The notes below the pieces were generated by a model. That model saw only the letters and a list, made by a program, of their open reading frames with translations. It did not search any database and was not told where the DNA came from. A program made the position numbers and the translations under genes. Shown piece by piece: positions 62,145 to 64,000 of a DNA stretch of 64,000 nucleotides (its first letter is position 1; every line of letters begins with the position of its first letter). Source of the DNA: Chryseobacterium gambrini (GTDB lineage Bacteria; Bacteroidota; Bacteroidia; Flavobacteriales; Weeksellaceae); assembly GCF_900156825.1 (NCBI RefSeq), contig NZ_FTOV01000006.1, positions 62,001 through 126,000 of the forward strand. Reading direction: 5' to 3'.

Positions 62145-63728
62145 TTAATTACATAGTGTAGATACTACATTTCCATTTTCTAAAGTTAATTTATTCCAAT
62201 TGGTAACATTATTACCATCGTTTGCTTTATATAAAGATATTCCAAAATTAGCAAATCGTTCTAAAAATGTACCTTCTCTATTAGGAGAAGTGTCTGCATA
62301 TAATTTTGTCAATGGAGCATTCATAAATTCAAATATTTTTGCTTCAGAAGTATTGCTGTTTATTTTAGGGTTTTGGCTCATATCTGAAGTTAAAGCATTT
62401 AACAATTGCTGTGGATCATCAATTTTTATGGCATATATCTGATTGTTTCCGTTGTCATCTTTGCATACAACCATCATTACAACTTCGCTATTGTGGGGAT
62501 TATAAACATTCTGATATAAAAAGTAAAGAGAATACACATCCGTCCAACTGAACATAGGTACTGCGCCTGGATATTGATGCGTATGTATCACTCCATAAAA
62601 AAGTGTTCCGGCATTTAATGTGACTTCACTGCTTGTTCCTGGCGGTACAACTATATTGGAGTACACACCAGCAAAACTTTTCTGGAGACTATTCCCATGT
62701 TCTATGGTATCATTCAGTTTTGTCTGTAAGTTTTGGATAATCGGTTTTATGTTTGCTTTCGTAGGTTTTAGCAAATTTTTGAGATTCTCACAATGATCTT
62801 GAGGCAGGGTAACAGGTGTACTTCCGTTACAGTTTGGTGCTACCCTGTAAAAAGCTCTGCTCAATCCGCAGGGATCGGGATCAGGGATCGGAAGCGGAGT
62901 TCCGCCACCGCCACCCCCTTCCGGATAGCCATAAATTACGACTCCTGTTTCAGGATCGGGATAAGTAAATACAAGAGTGGTGGAGTGGGAACAGCTTTCC
63001 GTTTGGCATATATTGCAACCGTCACAGGCTCCAGATCCATGGTGTGTACAGTGTCTTATAATCACGCAGATAACTTCATAAACTACCTGCACTCTTCCGT
63101 TTTGCGTGGTGGTTTCTGTTGCCAAAGCATCCCCGAAGCGAGGAGCATGAAAGACAATCCTGTTGTTCTGCTCCCCCAGTTTATCATCAACAAAAAGATC
63201 CTGCGGAATATTGGAGAAAACCTCATTTCCAAAGGTATAATTATCCGTAGCCATGAAAGTACAGAACAGGCTTTCCCTTTTCTGCACATCAATAGAGGGG
63301 TCAAAAACCACTCTTCTCAGCTCATCATTGGTAATATTGTTTATTGCCTTTACGGTATTTTCTTTATTATCAATCAGGGCAAAGAAAACAGAACTCATGG
63401 TCGCATTGTCCTCTGACAAAGGGATGACAAGGGAGGTAGAATTTTCTGTCTTTACAATTCTCATCTTATCCCAGATCGGCATTCCCTCCTGATCCGGCAT
63501 AGCAGAAAGGAAATTTTTCTCCCTGTTGTAGGCTTCCAGAATATCTACATAATCTAAGGTAGTTTTGGCAAAGGCTCCGCCTTTTTTAGAATGTTTAAAG
63601 AAATCTCTGTTGTTTCTTTGCGGGTTTTTCTCTGCCTGTATAAAGTCTTCATTTCTGCAAGACCAAAGAAGCGTGAGAAAGGCTATCAGGAAAGACAGCC
63701 GGAGAATAATTTTTCTCTTCATAGTCAT
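62145..63728 (-). CDS. mosaic surface lipoprotein with Cys cluster, Gly linker and JAB/MPN-like C-terminus
   Basis: A 527-residue lipoprotein (lipobox LLWSC, Cys at residue 24). The N-terminal part (25-220) is a conserved-looking exported domain. It leads to a Cys/His cluster (RHCTHHGSGACDGCNICQTESC by position 226-250), then a Gly run (EGGGGGGTP) and a Pro/Asp hinge. The C-terminal part (about 300-527) has GVIHTHQYPGAVPMFSWTDV, an H-x-H...S-x-x-D arrangement like JAB/MPN metalloproteases but with two extra residues. Base composition is richer in G+C before the hinge than after it. Together these suggest a constant N-terminus joined to an exchangeable C-terminal domain. Catalysis is not proven. 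Confidence 0.75.
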   Translation of the reverse strand: MTMKRKIILRLSFLIAFLTLLWSCRNEDFIQAEKNPQRNNRDFFKHSKKGGAFAKTTLDYVDILEAYNREKNFLSAMPDQEGMPIWDKMRIVKTENSTSLVIPLSEDNATMSSVFFALIDNKENTVKAINNITNDELRRVVFDPSIDVQKRESLFCTFMATDNYTFGNEVFSNIPQDLFVDDKLGEQNNRIVFHAPRFGDALATETTTQNGRVQVVYEVICVIIRHCTHHGSGACDGCNICQTESCSHSTTLVFTYPDPETGVVIYGYPEGGGGGGTPLPIPDPDPCGLSRAFYRVAPNCNGSTPVTLPQDHCENLKNLLKPTKANIKPIIQNLQTKLNDTIEHGNSLQKSFAGVYSNIVVPPGTSSEVTLNAGTLFYGVIHTHQYPGAVPMFSWTDVYSLYFLYQNVYNPHNSEVVMMVVCKDDNGNNQIYAIKIDDPQQLLNALTSDMSQNPKINSNTSEAKIFEFMNAPLTKLYADTSPNREGTFLERFANFGISLYKANDGNNVTNWNKLTLENGNVVSTLCN

Positions 63729-63897
63729 TTTGTTTTTTATGGGTTAAATATACTCTCTTCTATATAGATGCATTATTTTGTCTTTGGGTTGGAAAAGATT
63801 TAAAAAAAAATTCGATCTATATGTGAACATGGACAAAACTAATACGTAATTTCACTTCTGCCCACAACTAAAGTTTTAAAATCCGCCACAAAAGTTT

Positions 63898-63905
63898 TAA
63901 TTTTG
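63898..63905 (+). promoter_or_regulatory. -7 promoter box before the XRE gene
   Basis: TAATTTTG, 41 bases before the ATG at 63947. AAAGTTTTAA occurs twice, about 20 bases apart (63870-63879 and 63891-63900), which could be an operator. Otherwise the 218-bp gap 63729-63946 shows nothing. Confidence 0.4.
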
Positions 63906-63946
63906 AAATATAAAAAACAGTAAATTAGCTGAAAAATTATTAGAAT

Positions 63947-64000
63947 ATGTCTTTAGGAACCAAACTGAGAGCGCTGAGAACAGAAAGAAATTTATCGCAG
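63947..64000 (+). CDS. XRE-type helix-turn-helix regulator, 5' fragment cut by the window edge
   Basis: The last 54 bases encode MSLGTKLRALRTERNLSQ, the first helix and the start of the second of a Cro/C1-type HTH (K-x-x-R-x-x-R...LSQ). The gene continues beyond the window. It is divergent from the mosaic lipoprotein gene and could regulate it, which cannot be judged here. Confidence 0.75.
   Translation, partial: MSLGTKLRALRTERNLSQ

Noticed and set aside
62793..63416. A 207-codon plus-strand frame opposite the mosaic lipoprotein
   Set aside because: Antisense shadow of a gene with clear signal peptide and domain structure; its own translation shows no recognisable features.

Overview
The window looks like chromosomal DNA of a flavobacterium close to Chryseobacterium (Bacteroidota, Weeksellaceae). 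The evidence is an AT-rich sequence, TAnnTTTG-type -7 promoter boxes in place of TATAAT, a near-exact relative of the Chryseobacterium proteolyticum protein-glutaminase, a PorT-type gliding/type IX secretion protein, DUF3857 and DUF6705 proteins, and a 6S-type RNA between zapA and rny. No rRNA, tRNA, CRISPR array, prophage or transposase gene was seen.

Layout. 0-2.6 kb (minus strand): a secreted protein-glutaminase followed by a small lipoprotein that resembles the enzyme's own propeptide, a gap with three palindromes, then lipB. 2.6-10.6 kb (minus): a complete tryptophan operon in the order trpE-G-D-C-F-(unknown 187-aa protein)-B-A, preceded by an attenuator with a 24-residue leader peptide carrying three consecutive Trp codons. 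10.9-20.7 kb: a small lipoprotein, a cytochrome c lipoprotein, rlmF, lysS, a double-OmpA protein, cydAB (minus) and gyrB. 20.8-28.6 kb: four DUF3857 transglutaminase-like proteins in two tandem pairs. In each pair the first member keeps a catalytic Cys/His and the second has lost the Cys. 28.6-38.1 kb: an RsiV-like lipoprotein, a lipid kinase, dctA, ggt, an SDR threonine dehydrogenase, a degenerate polysaccharide deacetylase, a membrane metallophosphoesterase and a KAS III enzyme. 38.2-44.5 kb: menG, porT, a coiled-coil protein, zapA, 6S RNA, rny, an MFS transporter and an orphan double-Gly-leader Cys-rich peptide. 44.8-51.3 kb: yeiH with its LysR regulator, a CLC-F type channel gene with a fluoride riboswitch in front, small metabolic genes and a frameshifted membrane-protein gene. 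51.5-60.1 kb: gcvT, idi, a SerA-like dehydrogenase, mscL, the NAD(P)HX repair gene, lgt and yidD. 60.3-63.7 kb (minus): an AT-rich accessory block of secreted proteins and lipoproteins, including a gene split by an in-frame stop and a mosaic-looking lipoprotein with a JAB/MPN-like H-x-H motif. The window ends in the first 18 codons of an XRE-type regulator.

Non-coding structure is rich. There are three copies of a roughly 150-bp MITE-like element with CCGCAAAAG ends, and an inverted pair of a roughly 123-bp repeat bracketing trpEGDCF. A repeat family has conserved arms around completely different perfect hairpins, all tipped GC-GAA-GC. Other perfect hairpins serve as bidirectional terminators between convergent genes. 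Several promoters sit so close to the start codon that the mRNA would be leaderless or nearly so.

The best candidates for new biology are the protein-glutaminase with its propeptide-like lipoprotein, the paired active and inactive transglutaminase-like proteins, the shared-arm/variable-hairpin repeat family, and the mosaic lipoprotein block at 60-64 kb. The trp attenuator and the fluoride riboswitch are the best supported regulatory systems.
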